Part shown: positions 24,501-32,199 of the stretch, in pieces | Numbering within the stretch: position 1 is the first letter of the stretch | Layout of the letters: each line of letters opens with the position of its first letter | NCBI RefSeq assembly: GCF_008085905.1 | Contig: NZ_VSFF01000004.1 | Location: forward strand, 186,001-250,000 | Length of the DNA: 64,000 bases | Direction: 5' to 3' | Source of the DNA: Actinomadura syzygii | GTDB lineage: Bacteria > Actinomycetota > Actinomycetes > Streptosporangiales > Streptosporangiaceae | The notes under the pieces: model-generated | Seen by the model: only the letters and a program-made list of their open reading frames with translations | Told to the model about the DNA's origin: nothing | The model's database searches: none | Made by a program: the position numbers and the translations under genes

Positions 24501-27204
24501 GCTGCTGACCCAGTCCGTGAGCACCGTGTCGCCGACCAACAAGCCGCCCTACGGCTGGACGCTCGCCGCCGCGCTCATCGCGAGCAGCGGGTTGCTCAGC
24601 CAGCCTCCCGCGGGCGGTCAGGGCCCGCGCCGCTATCCCGCGGCCACCCTCATCCCCGCGCCGCTCAAGCTCGCCGGGGCCGACAACCCGCGCCCGTTGA
24701 GCCTCGTCGTCAGCCCGTACCTGGGGCTCCAGTGGCGGCCCGCTCCGGCGGTCCCGGCGACCGGTGCGTCGCCGCTGCAGACCCGGCTGCTGCTGGCCGA
24801 GTTGCTCTGCCTCGCGCCCAGCACCATGCGGCTTCAGCCGGTGGCGAGCCGCATGTGGAGCGTCCAGCCCGACAACCCCGAACTGGCGGACGAGGCGCAC
24901 CTGCGCGCCCAGGCGCAGGGGTGGGCCGTCCAGTCCCAGCGGCTGCTGGCGCCGGAGTCGCCGATCGCGGTGCTGCGTTACCGGACGATCAGCGACAACA
25001 CGCGTCCGGACAACCTGGGGGAGGCGGCCCTGACCACCGGCTACGCCTTCGCCCTCGTCCGGGTGACGGCCGCGTCGCCGCTGGCGAAGCGGCTGTTCCG
25101 GATCCGTCCGGAGCTCGCCGGTCTGCGGTACCGCGAGGGTCAGTGCAACATCGCGGCGATCCCCGCGACGCCCCGCGACTTCGAGCTCGCGCCGCCGCAG
25201 ACGGTCGGGGTGCAGCCGCTCTACCTCACCCAGCGCCCGGTGCGCGAGGACCTTCCGGCGTGGCCGTGGGGTCTCAGCGCGCTACGCGTCAGCGTGCACT
25301 ACACCAAGGGGGAGCAGGGCGTCGTCGGCGCGGCCACTCCCGGCGCTTCGGGGCAGACGCTGTGGTGGCAGACCGTCCAGCGGACGGTGCAGTTTCGCTC
25401 GGCGCTGCACACCGACCGACCGGCCAGCGGCCTGCCGCGACGCTTCCGCGCGCCCGCCGTGAGCAGCCTGCTCCCCGCGCCGCCGAACCCGCCGCTGCCC
25501 GCGCTGACCGGGCCGGTGTTCGACCAGCCTGCCCTTCCCGAGCCGGACGACCAGGAGCCGGGCGTCCCCGCGGGCCTGGCGCTGGAGCGCTGGCAGCCGG
25601 TCCTTCCCGGCGGGTTGCGCTACTTGGTCAGCGGCGCGCGTGCCGGGGTGTTCGTCACGCTGCGCCACCACCTTCTGCGGCAGAGCGGCATCACCCTGGC
25701 GGGCGAGCGTCCGCGCCCGCGCGGCCTGGGCATGCTTTCCGGCGGGCTGCCCGTGGAGCATCGCGCGCCGCGTCCGGTGCCGCTGCCCGCCAACGCCGAC
25801 GGGCGTCAGGGGGTCGCGCTGCGCACCTGGGCGAGCCACTTCGATCCTGGGAGGCTCGCCCTGGTCACGGCGTCCCCGGCGGACGAGGCGTTCCGCGCCG
25901 ACTTCAACGACCCGCCGGAGAACCCGACCTACCGGCAGACCGCGCAGCGGCTGCGGCTGCACCTGGCCGCCGTCGAGCGCTACACGCTGGACGTGGGCTG
26001 GGACGGCGTCCTCACCTTCGTCTACCGGATCGACGGCAGCATCCCGCTGGTCGGCGGGCAGAAGCCGGACATACCGGAGAGCGGCATCCGTGACTGGGGC
26101 CTGGCCCTGGAACTCGTGGCCGCCGGACAGGTCACGGCGCTCGACGACATCACCACCCCGACGCTGGCGCTGACACCGGCCCTGCGGGCCCAGCTCGGCG
26201 CGGTCGGCGTGCCCCTGCCGGGCCCGGACGTCGACACCGTCGACACGGCGAAGCTCGCGATCCGCCAGTTCGGGCTGGCCGGCGACGCGAAGGCCCGCGC
26301 CGACAAGGCCCGCGAGCTGATCGCCGCCCTGCCGCCCGGAGCGGCGATGCTCGCGCGCGCCAAGGCACGGTTCGTCCCCCACCACCCCGGCGCGGAGCCG
26401 TATCACGACGGCTACAGCCATGTGCTGGGTTTCCCGCTCCGGGTGGCCGACCCGAACGCGCCCTTCCTGCCGCTCGCCCCGCGCCACGTCCATTTCGAGG
26501 ACCCCGAGTACAACCGGCGCCTCGCCTCGCCCTCCGCCCACGTCAGCGTCCCGGTGCAGTTCCCCCAGCAACCGGGGGGCGGCACGAGCCCGCAGCGCGT
26601 CGTCACGCTCTCGGCGGAGCGGCGGGAGTGCAACCCGGACAGCACCCTCGCCCTGCGCTTCGACTGGGACGAGCCGCCGCCGGGCAGCCCGAGGGTCACG
26701 CTGACGCTCCAGAAGATCGACCTGGACCAGACGCCACGCGACCTGGTGGACCCGGACGCCACCGGCGGGCCGGTACAGCTCGACCCGGGGAAGCTGCATG
26801 AGCTTTCGCTGGCGGCGCTCCAGAAGCTGAACGGCCCGTTCACCCCTGGCGAGCGGCTGCGGCTCGTCCTGCACGTCGACTCGGGCCCGGTGAAGCCCGC
26901 CGTGGCGGTACTCGACATCACCATCGTCGAGGCCCCTGTGATCCCCGCGACGGAGGCGGCGTACGCGCTTCTGCGCGGCCAGACGGTCGGCGAGAGCACG
27001 CACGTCGAGTGTCCGCGCTTCGCCTGGGGGCCGGAGGCGCAGCGCGTCGAGCTCGTAAACCCGGCCGACCTGCGCACGGAGGTGGTGCGCCGACGCGCGG
27101 TGTTCCAGTACACCGACTCGACGCGCCCCGGCCGCGCGGAGGTCTACGCGATCCAGAAGGTCAGCCAGGCCGGGTCGACGCACATCCCGCTGCACAGCAC
27201 CTGA
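18523..27204 (+). CDS. Giant protein 2 (about 2,893 residues) with LamG-like domain
   Basis: Starts at ATG 18523 (MAKLPELPK) with AGGAG at 18512-18516; the frame is open further upstream but overlaps giant gene 1, so the later start is preferred. The gap to gene 1 is 38 bp. Residues about 1196-1422 form a LamG/concanavalin-type sandwich: LQALYRFDEGSGGTVHDSSG, EISVEAWVKP, ARIYINGEPA, FELALGDEF and MLAVYSRALSAEEV. Such domains bind carbohydrate or protein ligands, usually outside the cell, yet no signal peptide is present. The remaining parts are long beta-rich stretches with Pro-rich linkers. Near residues 2690-2800 another strand-rich module begins RVVTLSAERRE. The gene closes the operon; a hairpin lies about 50 bp after the stop. 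Function unknown. Confidence 0.85.
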   Translation: MAKLPELPKLRIAGPFWTAEADVIRLADPATNYAFRTLFVDMTPRGAIGEDDVLLPGSWLALVYVTSVTISPTGGSTPQYVWKRSGTKPDGHLPPQAIRAAISAGTASLLLLQAPADGWPANIAGKLPTFTCLGGEIVLDPMTAQNSATQKLYTALGIGSAAITGRTGAARLLGALAVHAGGLSAFGQVRLLWDSAPVNAVFQLARVVPDPEPTPGTKVRGFRMTIEAERLTDAERAAIIASWRRLNRYLNPNNPLNGLVEPVPAPEWATLELANPLTIPRLFWEIAPWQEQPGTRPISFAGDEFSVLLSDRRPYDPSAQPDTLARITPTSARVAVDGTNLRMELKAGGPPAAATGTFSYQASRDAAVWSERVTLGATTLAFDPNEAARRLRATLQVPEPSWSPPPPGKTGPVTPTVLWGFTPLDDGWAQLPLPNLSEQIYLDAGVAQAEPVPAPDNLLRGAVSFGNDDPSGLGQFPGEQPWSLTLAAAQRMTATWVLGAITGGYQLQSADLALDAPEVALNGLYWLSTEAPTAADALPDFDDWIGGLTTVPLHTVTRRELFAPLVRLAFEAISFAWRSKPAPSAGLGPWAFQYGVDPALLRALVNSGALPSDVVGAALPLVWRRHPSLPMVQALALTQSVTPPNVPIAGRQLVPFELPVTRQDGLDLPNGWRFTAEGATGWPLYAGGRSPAREWLGSDEAKLYDLPLVALSLPGLVLDPRPDGDPPQNDLALGLPVQYRYDLPYTDEVQALAQLPKIPKDPRESTPLPDTARPEPPRPLSRADYADHWRRLAERADLAAADDVAAFARQDGQTVLRHLASVHAWAVRATLDLEGYPGELRLDNADPAASAPLTLAGEAALPGVGGDFADGAGGLRRLPADAPPDSVQYRLTAGSMAAGLTGDARYADQRGLARGASVPASNLIRTPVSHPTGGDVQLTTTRSPLTLGHSTASWQLWFRDLPAQGTTFTKASARSPRAVDLDLDSNDPEARSSDYEHRTGYEWRLRPLDDDPDAPAPGLDLFGLQFFPLVLDRVVFDGDGVAKVEVIGRLQLPVAGSGAEQIDLSNCVRLTFSASSGGAALNLSAVGLVGDVLEWPLAVSAGEAGDAPRLRVGGIALASGGAGLTVQQVRLYFHLFRVEWAVGLPPISFPNPATPPFTLPGANGPDPIVPQKVALGLDMTGGAHTLNLTIAVRVGRPPSDLQALYRFDEGSGGTVHDSSGTGDPLHLTAASTQGMSWGTSGLTLTKPTLIRSGAPATKLTAAVKASNEISVEAWVKPVTGLLTNGQFNIVTVSADDAHRNVTVQQRKGLLESSFVDVWLRTSTTSEDGAPDLATDAGSLGADLTHVAYTRSADGKARIYINGEPAADDGAAGTLAAWNDQFELALGDEFTGGHAWLGTYRMLAVYSRALSAEEVSARFASGPATAPPTATVRGEAIAAALTFNLMAGGADRFTLDTATLFGDLTLGVTLPDGSPAALAGDTALQFSWNGYSAPQPEKLQFLPGMRLADAQTPGLRERAAPGFATVTFRATARPDDIPKLPLTGAFVEALLLAHWGRSLHDVGPNGTAQAAELYGSSAGDLVVGYTSRLQGSGVHSSDWQETFLINGMLAATNLVSWPQQLNYDAGNARITLPAARTAGAPPLTHLRHTIRVLLNQHEVPGSALTGAQGPLLFTFAQGQSWQTLGLVEHQLVEVTPGADGSGGTLGREARWTAVQEVRLLAPQRAARFLRAMAARETTDPVEGVSPLGSVGGGYLAAGLSALLADSGAALDALPPDTLIVEASAHHLVRLTPVADGAATTLQFLPTGSQGAQLSSPADYAPSDPTDPRWLLLTMPFLGRLQDPARDLAQPAAGQQPSALRTDPVLLISRLRASAPTTALPSLALVLSGWADNTPIAVTLAGLDTAVGRSFARLDSVALEESWFRAQNPSPEPQDALLQSILAALPETPARLSRPVALRQAFDPRRPFYPPRPGDQPALAEPSPYADPVWREDGLLLTQSVSTVSPTNKPPYGWTLAAALIASSGLLSQPPAGGQGPRRYPAATLIPAPLKLAGADNPRPLSLVVSPYLGLQWRPAPAVPATGASPLQTRLLLAELLCLAPSTMRLQPVASRMWSVQPDNPELADEAHLRAQAQGWAVQSQRLLAPESPIAVLRYRTISDNTRPDNLGEAALTTGYAFALVRVTAASPLAKRLFRIRPELAGLRYREGQCNIAAIPATPRDFELAPPQTVGVQPLYLTQRPVREDLPAWPWGLSALRVSVHYTKGEQGVVGAATPGASGQTLWWQTVQRTVQFRSALHTDRPASGLPRRFRAPAVSSLLPAPPNPPLPALTGPVFDQPALPEPDDQEPGVPAGLALERWQPVLPGGLRYLVSGARAGVFVTLRHHLLRQSGITLAGERPRPRGLGMLSGGLPVEHRAPRPVPLPANADGRQGVALRTWASHFDPGRLALVTASPADEAFRADFNDPPENPTYRQTAQRLRLHLAAVERYTLDVGWDGVLTFVYRIDGSIPLVGGQKPDIPESGIRDWGLALELVAAGQVTALDDITTPTLALTPALRAQLGAVGVPLPGPDVDTVDTAKLAIRQFGLAGDAKARADKARELIAALPPGAAMLARAKARFVPHHPGAEPYHDGYSHVLGFPLRVADPNAPFLPLAPRHVHFEDPEYNRRLASPSAHVSVPVQFPQQPGGGTSPQRVVTLSAERRECNPDSTLALRFDWDEPPPGSPRVTLTLQKIDLDQTPRDLVDPDATGGPVQLDPGKLHELSLAALQKLNGPFTPGERLRLVLHVDSGPVKPAVAVLDITIVEAPVIPATEAAYALLRGQTVGESTHVECPRFAWGPEAQRVELVNPADLRTEVVRRRAVFQYTDSTRPGRAEVYAIQKVSQAGSTHIPLHST

Positions 27205-27255
27205 TCTGGGGTGAAAACCCGCTCGCCTATCTCTCAGGGAGAAGGCGGTTCATCG

Positions 27256-27276
27256 GGCGGCCGCGTGAGGGCCGCC
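27256..27276 (+). terminator. Possible terminator of the giant-protein operon
   Basis: GGCGGCC at 27256-27262 and GGCCGCC at 27270-27276 form a perfect 7-bp stem with a 7-base loop, 51 bp after the stop of giant gene 2. No T-run follows, which is common for actinobacterial terminators. Confidence 0.4.
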
Positions 27277-27621
27277 GTGCTCGAGAGTGGGTTGATGTGA
27301 CTCGCATTCTCCTTGGTTCGTACTGGCGATACTGCCTGCCCCTGCCGCGCTACGCGGGGCGCTGCAGAACCGAACGTACTTGCCACCTACAGGTGTGCGA
27401 TCCGGCTCTGATCGTTGGCGAGCAACTCCGGAACTGACTCCCATTCCATTTCGACCGGCCACACAGGCGCCGCGATGACCGCCGCGGGCTCGAAACGCTC
27501 GCACTCGTTCAAGGGAACGTCAGCCCTTGGGGAAGATCCCGCCGGAGTCGCGGTTACAGGTCCACTGCCTCGATTCGCATATCGCGAGGCGGATCACGGG
27601 TTCGGTCAAGAATCTGGCGCT

Positions 27622-27644
27622 CAGAGGTGCCAAATACACCTCTG
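27622..27644. repeat. 8-bp perfect hairpin
   Basis: CAGAGGTG and CACCTCTG flank a 7-base loop (CCAAATA). It lies 16 bases before the large palindrome. Confidence 0.6.
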
Positions 27645-27660
27645 GCATGGGGAGGCTTCT

Positions 27661-27785
27661 CCTGTGGGGCTTATCGACGCGGGGACTCAAGCACGGGCCG
27701 CCCGGAGGGTGTCAAGCCACCTGCCGGCGGCTTGACATCCTCCGGCGCCCGCGCTCGTCCAGTCCCCGTCGATAAGCCCCGCAGG
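27661..27785. repeat. 125-bp imperfect palindrome
   Basis: The left arm starts with GGGGCTTATCGACG and GGGGACT and ends GGAGGGTGTCAAGCC. The right arm is its complement, GGCTTGACATCCTCC and then AGTCCCCGTCGATAAGCCCC. The arms are about 58-60 bases with a loop of only a few bases near 27718-27728. Such a structure could be a palindrome-associated transposable element derived from IS200/IS605, a structured RNA, or a bidirectional terminator between the giant operon and the convergent pentapeptide gene. Confidence 0.75.
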
Positions 27786-27813
27786 ATCCGAACGAGATAG
27801 ACGTAAGTGCGCC

Positions 27814-27842
27814 CCGCCATGTCCCGCCATGTCCCGCCATGT
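27814..27842. repeat. Tandem triplicate of CCGCCATGTC
   Basis: A 10-bp unit (CCGCCATGTC) is repeated almost three times in direct tandem, the last copy running into CCGCCATGTG. It lies next to the large palindrome. Confidence 0.6.
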
Positions 27843-28113
27843 GGTTCCGCCCCACCTGCGGACCAGTGCGGGGTGCCTGCGCGTCAGTATCTGACGATCG
27901 CCCCCGGCTCTTCCAACGACCGCGAGATCCTCCCCCGGCCCCTACCCGAGGCATGGGCGGTGCACGGGCGTGGATGGGCCGTGTGCCGGGCAAAAGAGGC
28001 CAGCTGCTGCACCTCCGCCAGGTGGGCGCGATGACGCATCTGGCCCCGCTGACCTGGTCGCGCACCAGCGGCTATGCCTTCTCCGACGCCCCAGTCCTCA
28101 GCAACCGCGGGTA

Positions 28114-29103
28114 TCACCCGCCGCGTGCGATCCCCTGCCCCACCGGACAGTCCCCAACAGCCGACGCCGAGACTCCCAAGTTCGCACCGCTCAATTTCGC
28201 ATCACGCAGGTCCGCCTGGCTAAGGTTCGCCTCGCGCAGATCGGCCTCGTGGAGATTCGCGTTGCGCAGGTCGGTGTTGGTCAGGTGCGCAAAGGTCAGG
28301 CTCACCTGGTGTAGGTCCGCGTTACGCAGGAGCGCGCCACGCCAGTTCGCATAGCCGCCGGAGACGTAGCGGGGGATGCGGATGGCGTGCAGGTCCAGTC
28401 GTGCAACGGTCAGCAGGCCCGCCGAGTCCAGTGCACCGATTTCGAGGACGGGCTGGCGGCCCACCACGTCGAGCGCGGCTGTGACGTCGATGGCGGGCTC
28501 GGGGGGCAGGTCCTCGGCCTTGACCCGCGCAGACGGGTCGTGTTCGCGGACGAACGCGGCCAGGAGGCTGCGGATGGTGTAGTGGTCGCGAGTGGAGTCA
28601 GCGGCAATGCGTTCCAGGGCGTAGATCGCAGCAGTGCGGACCTCGGGTTTGGTGGAGCCGAGCTGTTCGGCCGCTCTGGTGTAGCGGTCGGTGATCTGGC
28701 TTTCTTTGGACGTGCGCAGTTCGTCCTGCCCCGCCTGAAGCGTCAGTGCTGTCGCAACCAGCCCGGCAGCGGTGAACAACACGCTGGCCAGGATCCCGAC
28801 GCTGTTGAACCATTGGTGTCTGCTCTGGGTGCGTTGTTGACGTGCGCGTTCTTGACGCTGCAGCTCGCGATCATGGTGCTGCCGTTCCAGATCCAGCAAC
28901 TCTAGCCGCCGGTCGGCCGGTATCGCGTCCAGCTCCGCCTGACCGGGGGGCCGCAGCCTCACCCGGTCGTTGTCGGGCGCTGGATCACCCGAGCCACCAG
29001 ACGCAGGGTCTTCAGGTTCTACAGCGCCGCTCGACTCACTCACATCTGTTGTGACGCTCGAACGTCCGGCCACGCTGACGGACACCTGACCGCTTTGCGC
29101 CAC
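28114..29103 (-). CDS. Pentapeptide-repeat membrane protein
   Basis: 329 residues from GTG 29103; TTG 29142 and a GTG at 29088 are alternatives and none has a strong ribosome-binding site. The order is a disordered acidic N-terminus, a charged helical/coiled-coil segment (ELLDLERQHHDRELQRQERA), one transmembrane helix (SVGILASVLFTAAGLVATAL), a soluble block with ITDRYTRAAEQLGS and AAIYALERIAADS, and C-terminal pentapeptide repeats (ADLHQVSL, TDLRNANLHEADLREANLSQ). The repeats build a right-handed beta-helix. The ITDRYTRAAEQLGS block is a frequent partner of such repeats in actinobacteria. After SGANLG the pattern stops and an unrelated tail follows, so the repeat domain may be shortened. Function unknown; a membrane scaffold or signalling role is possible. 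Confidence 0.8.
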   Translation of the reverse strand: MAQSGQVSVSVAGRSSVTTDVSESSGAVEPEDPASGGSGDPAPDNDRVRLRPPGQAELDAIPADRRLELLDLERQHHDRELQRQERARQQRTQSRHQWFNSVGILASVLFTAAGLVATALTLQAGQDELRTSKESQITDRYTRAAEQLGSTKPEVRTAAIYALERIAADSTRDHYTIRSLLAAFVREHDPSARVKAEDLPPEPAIDVTAALDVVGRQPVLEIGALDSAGLLTVARLDLHAIRIPRYVSGGYANWRGALLRNADLHQVSLTFAHLTNTDLRNANLHEADLREANLSQADLRDAKLSGANLGVSASAVGDCPVGQGIARGG

Positions 29104-29230
29104 CGCTCGGCTTGGGCATCTGGGTCGCTCATCGACTCCCAACAGTGGAGCCGGAACGCTTCACTCTTCGGTTCCAGGCACGTGCCGAAGCTTGATCGGC
29201 GGTCCGCGCGAGGCATCCAGTGATGGCGCG

Positions 29231-29252
29231 GAGATGGCGCAACAGGCACCTT
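29231..29252. repeat. R1 repeat, copy 2
   Basis: Contains ATGGCGCAACAGGCACCTT, matching 2349-2370 and 46738-46759. The preceding bases (GGTTCCAGGCACG near 29170) also resemble the flank of copy 1. Here it lies upstream of the pentapeptide gene instead of beside a tRNA-Pro half. Confidence 0.55.
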
Positions 29253-29387
29253 CCCACCCCTAACCAGACCTCAGATCCCGCGATTGGCCCGCCGTTGACA
29301 TCATCCGCAGGGGCCCCCGTGCGCGAATTACCTGCGTGGTCCGCGCGGGCCACTCATCGATCAGTGTCTACCTGATGTGGAGATCAG

Positions 29388-30020
29388 ATGCGACCACGAT
29401 TAGGCGCTGTCTTCGTGCTGCTGACCGCAGTGCTCGGAGGTTTGTTGTCCGGAGCAAGCGCTGCCCACGCGTCCGACCCCGTGTGCAGACCGAGTTTGCT
29501 CGGCACACCCAATGTCATTTGCACCGTCCCTTCGGATACCGACGGTCTGAGGATCGACTTCATTACATGGACGAAGAATGACAGCGACCTTCGCGAGTTC
29601 GACGACATCCGGCAGATCAACTTGAGTTGCACACCCGGCGAGACGTTCGTGATCGGGGTGACGGTCGGTTTTATCGAAGAGGTCGACCAGAACACGGGGA
29701 GCACTCCAGTCACGTGCCCGGGCAGCAGGCCGCCCGCGGCGTTGCGCATCGAGTCGGGCGAATGCAGCCGGGATCAGAACGGTCCGGGCTTTACCTGCCA
29801 CGCCCGGTGGGCGGGCGGCGTGGACCCGGCCACCGCGTCCTGGCAGGTGACCACCCGCCGCCCGGCCCCTTACGTCATCACCGACGCCGGGGCCCGCGTG
29901 ACCGAGGCGCACTTCTCCTGCAACTACAACCAGGCCGAGTCCGACTACCGCACCACGCTCACCGTCCGCGACGCGGTCGGCGCCCAGGCGAGTTGGTCCG
30001 CCTACGTGTGCGCCTGGTAG
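29388..30020 (+). CDS. Secreted protein, unknown function
   Basis: 210 residues from ATG 29388 with GGAG at 29375-29378. A clear signal peptide (MRPRLGAVFVLLTAVLGG, cleavage near AHA at residue 27) is followed by a cysteine-containing mature domain with about eight cysteines (for example VCRPSL, VICTVP, LSCTPG, VTCPG, TCHARW, FSCNYN), which suggests several disulfides and an extracellular setting. The second half (about residues 125-210) has a beta-sandwich look, with SWQVTTRRP and YRTTLTVRD. I recognise no catalytic motif. It is monocistronic. Confidence 0.8.
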   Translation: MRPRLGAVFVLLTAVLGGLLSGASAAHASDPVCRPSLLGTPNVICTVPSDTDGLRIDFITWTKNDSDLREFDDIRQINLSCTPGETFVIGVTVGFIEEVDQNTGSTPVTCPGSRPPAALRIESGECSRDQNGPGFTCHARWAGGVDPATASWQVTTRRPAPYVITDAGARVTEAHFSCNYNQAESDYRTTLTVRDAVGAQASWSAYVCAW

Positions 30021-31333
30021 CACATCGCCCACGGTGGTGGTCGGACGGCGAGCCACCCGACCACCACCGTCAAAGCCGTCCCTGAACCTGATCTTGGTAG
30101 GAAAAGCGTCATCGCCAGAGGCGATACCGGCATGGGCGGTGTCCTCACGGCCCGCACCTCTACCACCGAGTGACCTATCACCGACCGGCCCCGCTTCACG
30201 AAACGGGGCCAGAGCCCAGATAGGACCGTCCTTGCCAGTCAGGGCATCAGTGGCCTCGCCTCGCTCATAGTGCATGGTCTCCGAGGCCAGCGGCGGGCCC
30301 CAGGATCGAAGCCGACGTTCTCGAACCGGCGTGTGAGCGCGAAGATGTTCCCAGTGGCGGTCCGCAGCGTTCCATCTCCGACTGGTCAGCATCGAGCTGC
30401 CGGAGAGCCGCCTCCACCATGGCCTCGCTGTACGCATCCCCACCAAAAGCCGGAGCTGAAAAGCCCCGATTCCCTCCCGGTAGGGGTGGGCGGTCTCGAA
30501 GCTGATGGTCACTCCTCGCAGGGCGCCCACTCTGATCAGGATGTTGGACGCAGACCAGACGAGACCGGCATGCATGGTCGGCTACGCGGTACTCAAACTC
30601 ATCAACATTTCTGGCCCGTTGATCATTAACTGGTGCCCGAACCGGCCTATAAACGGTACTGCTTCTCGCTGGCAGAGCCAGCCGCAGACCGTTCACCGGG
30701 CAGAAGTCGGCGAAGGAGACGCATAGGAGCGGGCGGTGTCCAGACACCCGCGCTCACCTCACCCACTGAAGCTTCATCGAGCGGTACCCGTTCGCGCCTG
30801 GACCGGGCCACTCGTCCTCAGGCACCTCATCAATGGAGTGGGGTGGTAGCTGGTGCCGGTCTCCGGATGCCCACCGGTCACCTTGGCGGTCGCGGCGGTA
30901 GGCGCCATGAATCCGACCGCCAGGGCCGCGGTGAGGGCACTCTTCATGAACGTGGAAATACGCATTGGCGATTATCTGCAGGTGCGGTTCCCGTACCGGT
31001 GTCGGTCGGTTGTCCATGAGCCGACGGCCGACCAACGAACGTGCAGACCCGCCGCCCTGCGGGCAACATCGGGCCACGGCCGCAGGAAATGCTAAACAGG
31101 CCCCGGTCGTTAAGGCCGAAGCGTACGGAGCCGACGACGACCTCGATACGCACTACACACAAGGCTTTTCAGCACCGTGAGAGGGCAGCAGCCTCTACCG
31201 GGCACCCCCACGGTTGGTCGCCGAGAAGGTGGCCGAGCTTCGATCAATCCGGTCCGGCACCCACGGATAGGATAAGGACACCAGTCCGAAAGCGGCCTAT
31301 CTCGATTTCGTCAGGGCGCGTGAACGGCCCCGC
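30021..31333. other. Long gap with decayed sequence
   Basis: Apart from the tentative small secreted ORF at 30774-30965, no gene is supported. Between about 30290 and 30640 several minus frames show protein-like pieces (for example SEAMVEAALRQLDADQ) that switch frame, so a gene may have decayed here; I cannot name it. Confidence 0.4.
30774..30965 (-). CDS. Tentative small secreted peptide
   Basis: 63 residues. The N-terminus reads as a good signal peptide (MRISTFMKSALTAALAVGF, then APTAATA). The mature part as read ends in TGTAR. In the adjacent frame the same DNA gives IDEVPEDEWPGPGANGYRS and KLQWVR with a stop at 30754, which looks more protein-like. The gene may therefore have a frameshift near 30835, or the longer tail may be accidental. 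Conservation in relatives would decide. Confidence 0.35.
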   Translation of the reverse strand: MRISTFMKSALTAALAVGFMAPTAATAKVTGGHPETGTSYHPTPLMRCLRTSGPVQARTGTAR

Positions 31334-32170
31334 ATGCCGGGCGATGCTGGACGGGTGAGACCCGTAGCGCGAAGACCTGTCCGGCATCATGGTAAACGGC
31401 ACCGCCATTGGTCCCGCAGGCATCGACTGTGGCTGGGCGGTCTGCTATCGGCCGTGCTCGTCACAGTGCTCAGTACCGTGATCTTCACCGCCCTCCAACG
31501 CGGCGTCTCTCACATCACCGAATCTCCATTGCCGTTCTCAATGACCGTCCGGATGAACGAGGTCAGTGGCACGGGTCCCAGCTGCGGAAAGCTGTATCTG
31601 ATCGATCGAACCGTTGAAGCGATGCCGCGGATTCCTGATAGTACGCCGCCCGACCGCTGGTGGAAGGCTCTCGGCGCGGTCGACGCCGAAGACACCACCA
31701 TCGAGATCGTGCTCCAAGGGAACACCCCGAACGCGGTCGTACTCCGGAATCTGCAAGTAGAGGTGACACAACGCAGACCACCGGCCCGAACTGGCGCTGT
31801 GTACTCATCGGGACAATGCGGCGGGCCGATGGACCCACGCAAGTTCTCGGTGGATCTGGACCAATCGCCACCCAAGCCGGTGCCGCAGGCAGGCGCGAGC
31901 CAAGCCCCAGACGGCGCGGACATTGAGCAGCCGCCGATCAACTTCCCCTACAAGATTTCCGATGCCGATCCAGAGATCCTTATAGTCAGCGCCGACACCG
32001 CCCACTGCGACTGTTCCTGGCATCTCCTGCTGACCTGGTCTCAGACTGGCCAGCAGAAGACGAGCAGGGTCGATCTCAATGGCCAAGACTTCCGCACCAC
32101 AGCCACTGAAGGGCTCCGACACTGGTGGTCACCTCGAAGCGACTATCCCTGGACCGCCGTCCAACCATAA
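31334..32170 (+). CDS. Single-pass membrane protein, unknown
   Basis: 278 residues from ATG 31334; a GTG at 31355 is an alternative start. The basic N-terminus (many His and Arg) is followed by one transmembrane helix at about residues 33-53 (LWLGGLLSAVLVTVLSTVIF). The remaining ~220 residues would face outside and look like a beta-sandwich (IEIVLQGNTPNAVVLRNLQV, ILIVSADTAHCDCSWHLLL). Four cysteines are present. It lies directly upstream of the decayed ATPase copy B, on the same strand. Family not recognised. Confidence 0.75.
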   Translation: MPGDAGRVRPVARRPVRHHGKRHRHWSRRHRLWLGGLLSAVLVTVLSTVIFTALQRGVSHITESPLPFSMTVRMNEVSGTGPSCGKLYLIDRTVEAMPRIPDSTPPDRWWKALGAVDAEDTTIEIVLQGNTPNAVVLRNLQVEVTQRRPPARTGAVYSSGQCGGPMDPRKFSVDLDQSPPKPVPQAGASQAPDGADIEQPPINFPYKISDADPEILIVSADTAHCDCSWHLLLTWSQTGQQKTSRVDLNGQDFRTTATEGLRHWWSPRSDYPWTAVQP

Positions 32171-32199
32171 CGCGCGCTATTGACCGCCGGTCAGTTGCC

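Larger units (their letters stand above)
27205..28113. other. Non-coding region with palindromes
   Basis: Nine hundred bases without a credible gene. It contains the hairpins listed separately (27256-27276, 27622-27644, 27661-27785) and a short tandem triplication at 27814-27842. The ends resemble sequences I associate with IS200/IS605-type elements (TTGACATCCTCC at 27732-27743), so it may hold the scar of such an element. Confidence 0.5.

Noticed and set aside
27814..27842. CRISPR-like array
   Set aside because: The 10-bp units are in direct tandem with no spacers and only three copies.
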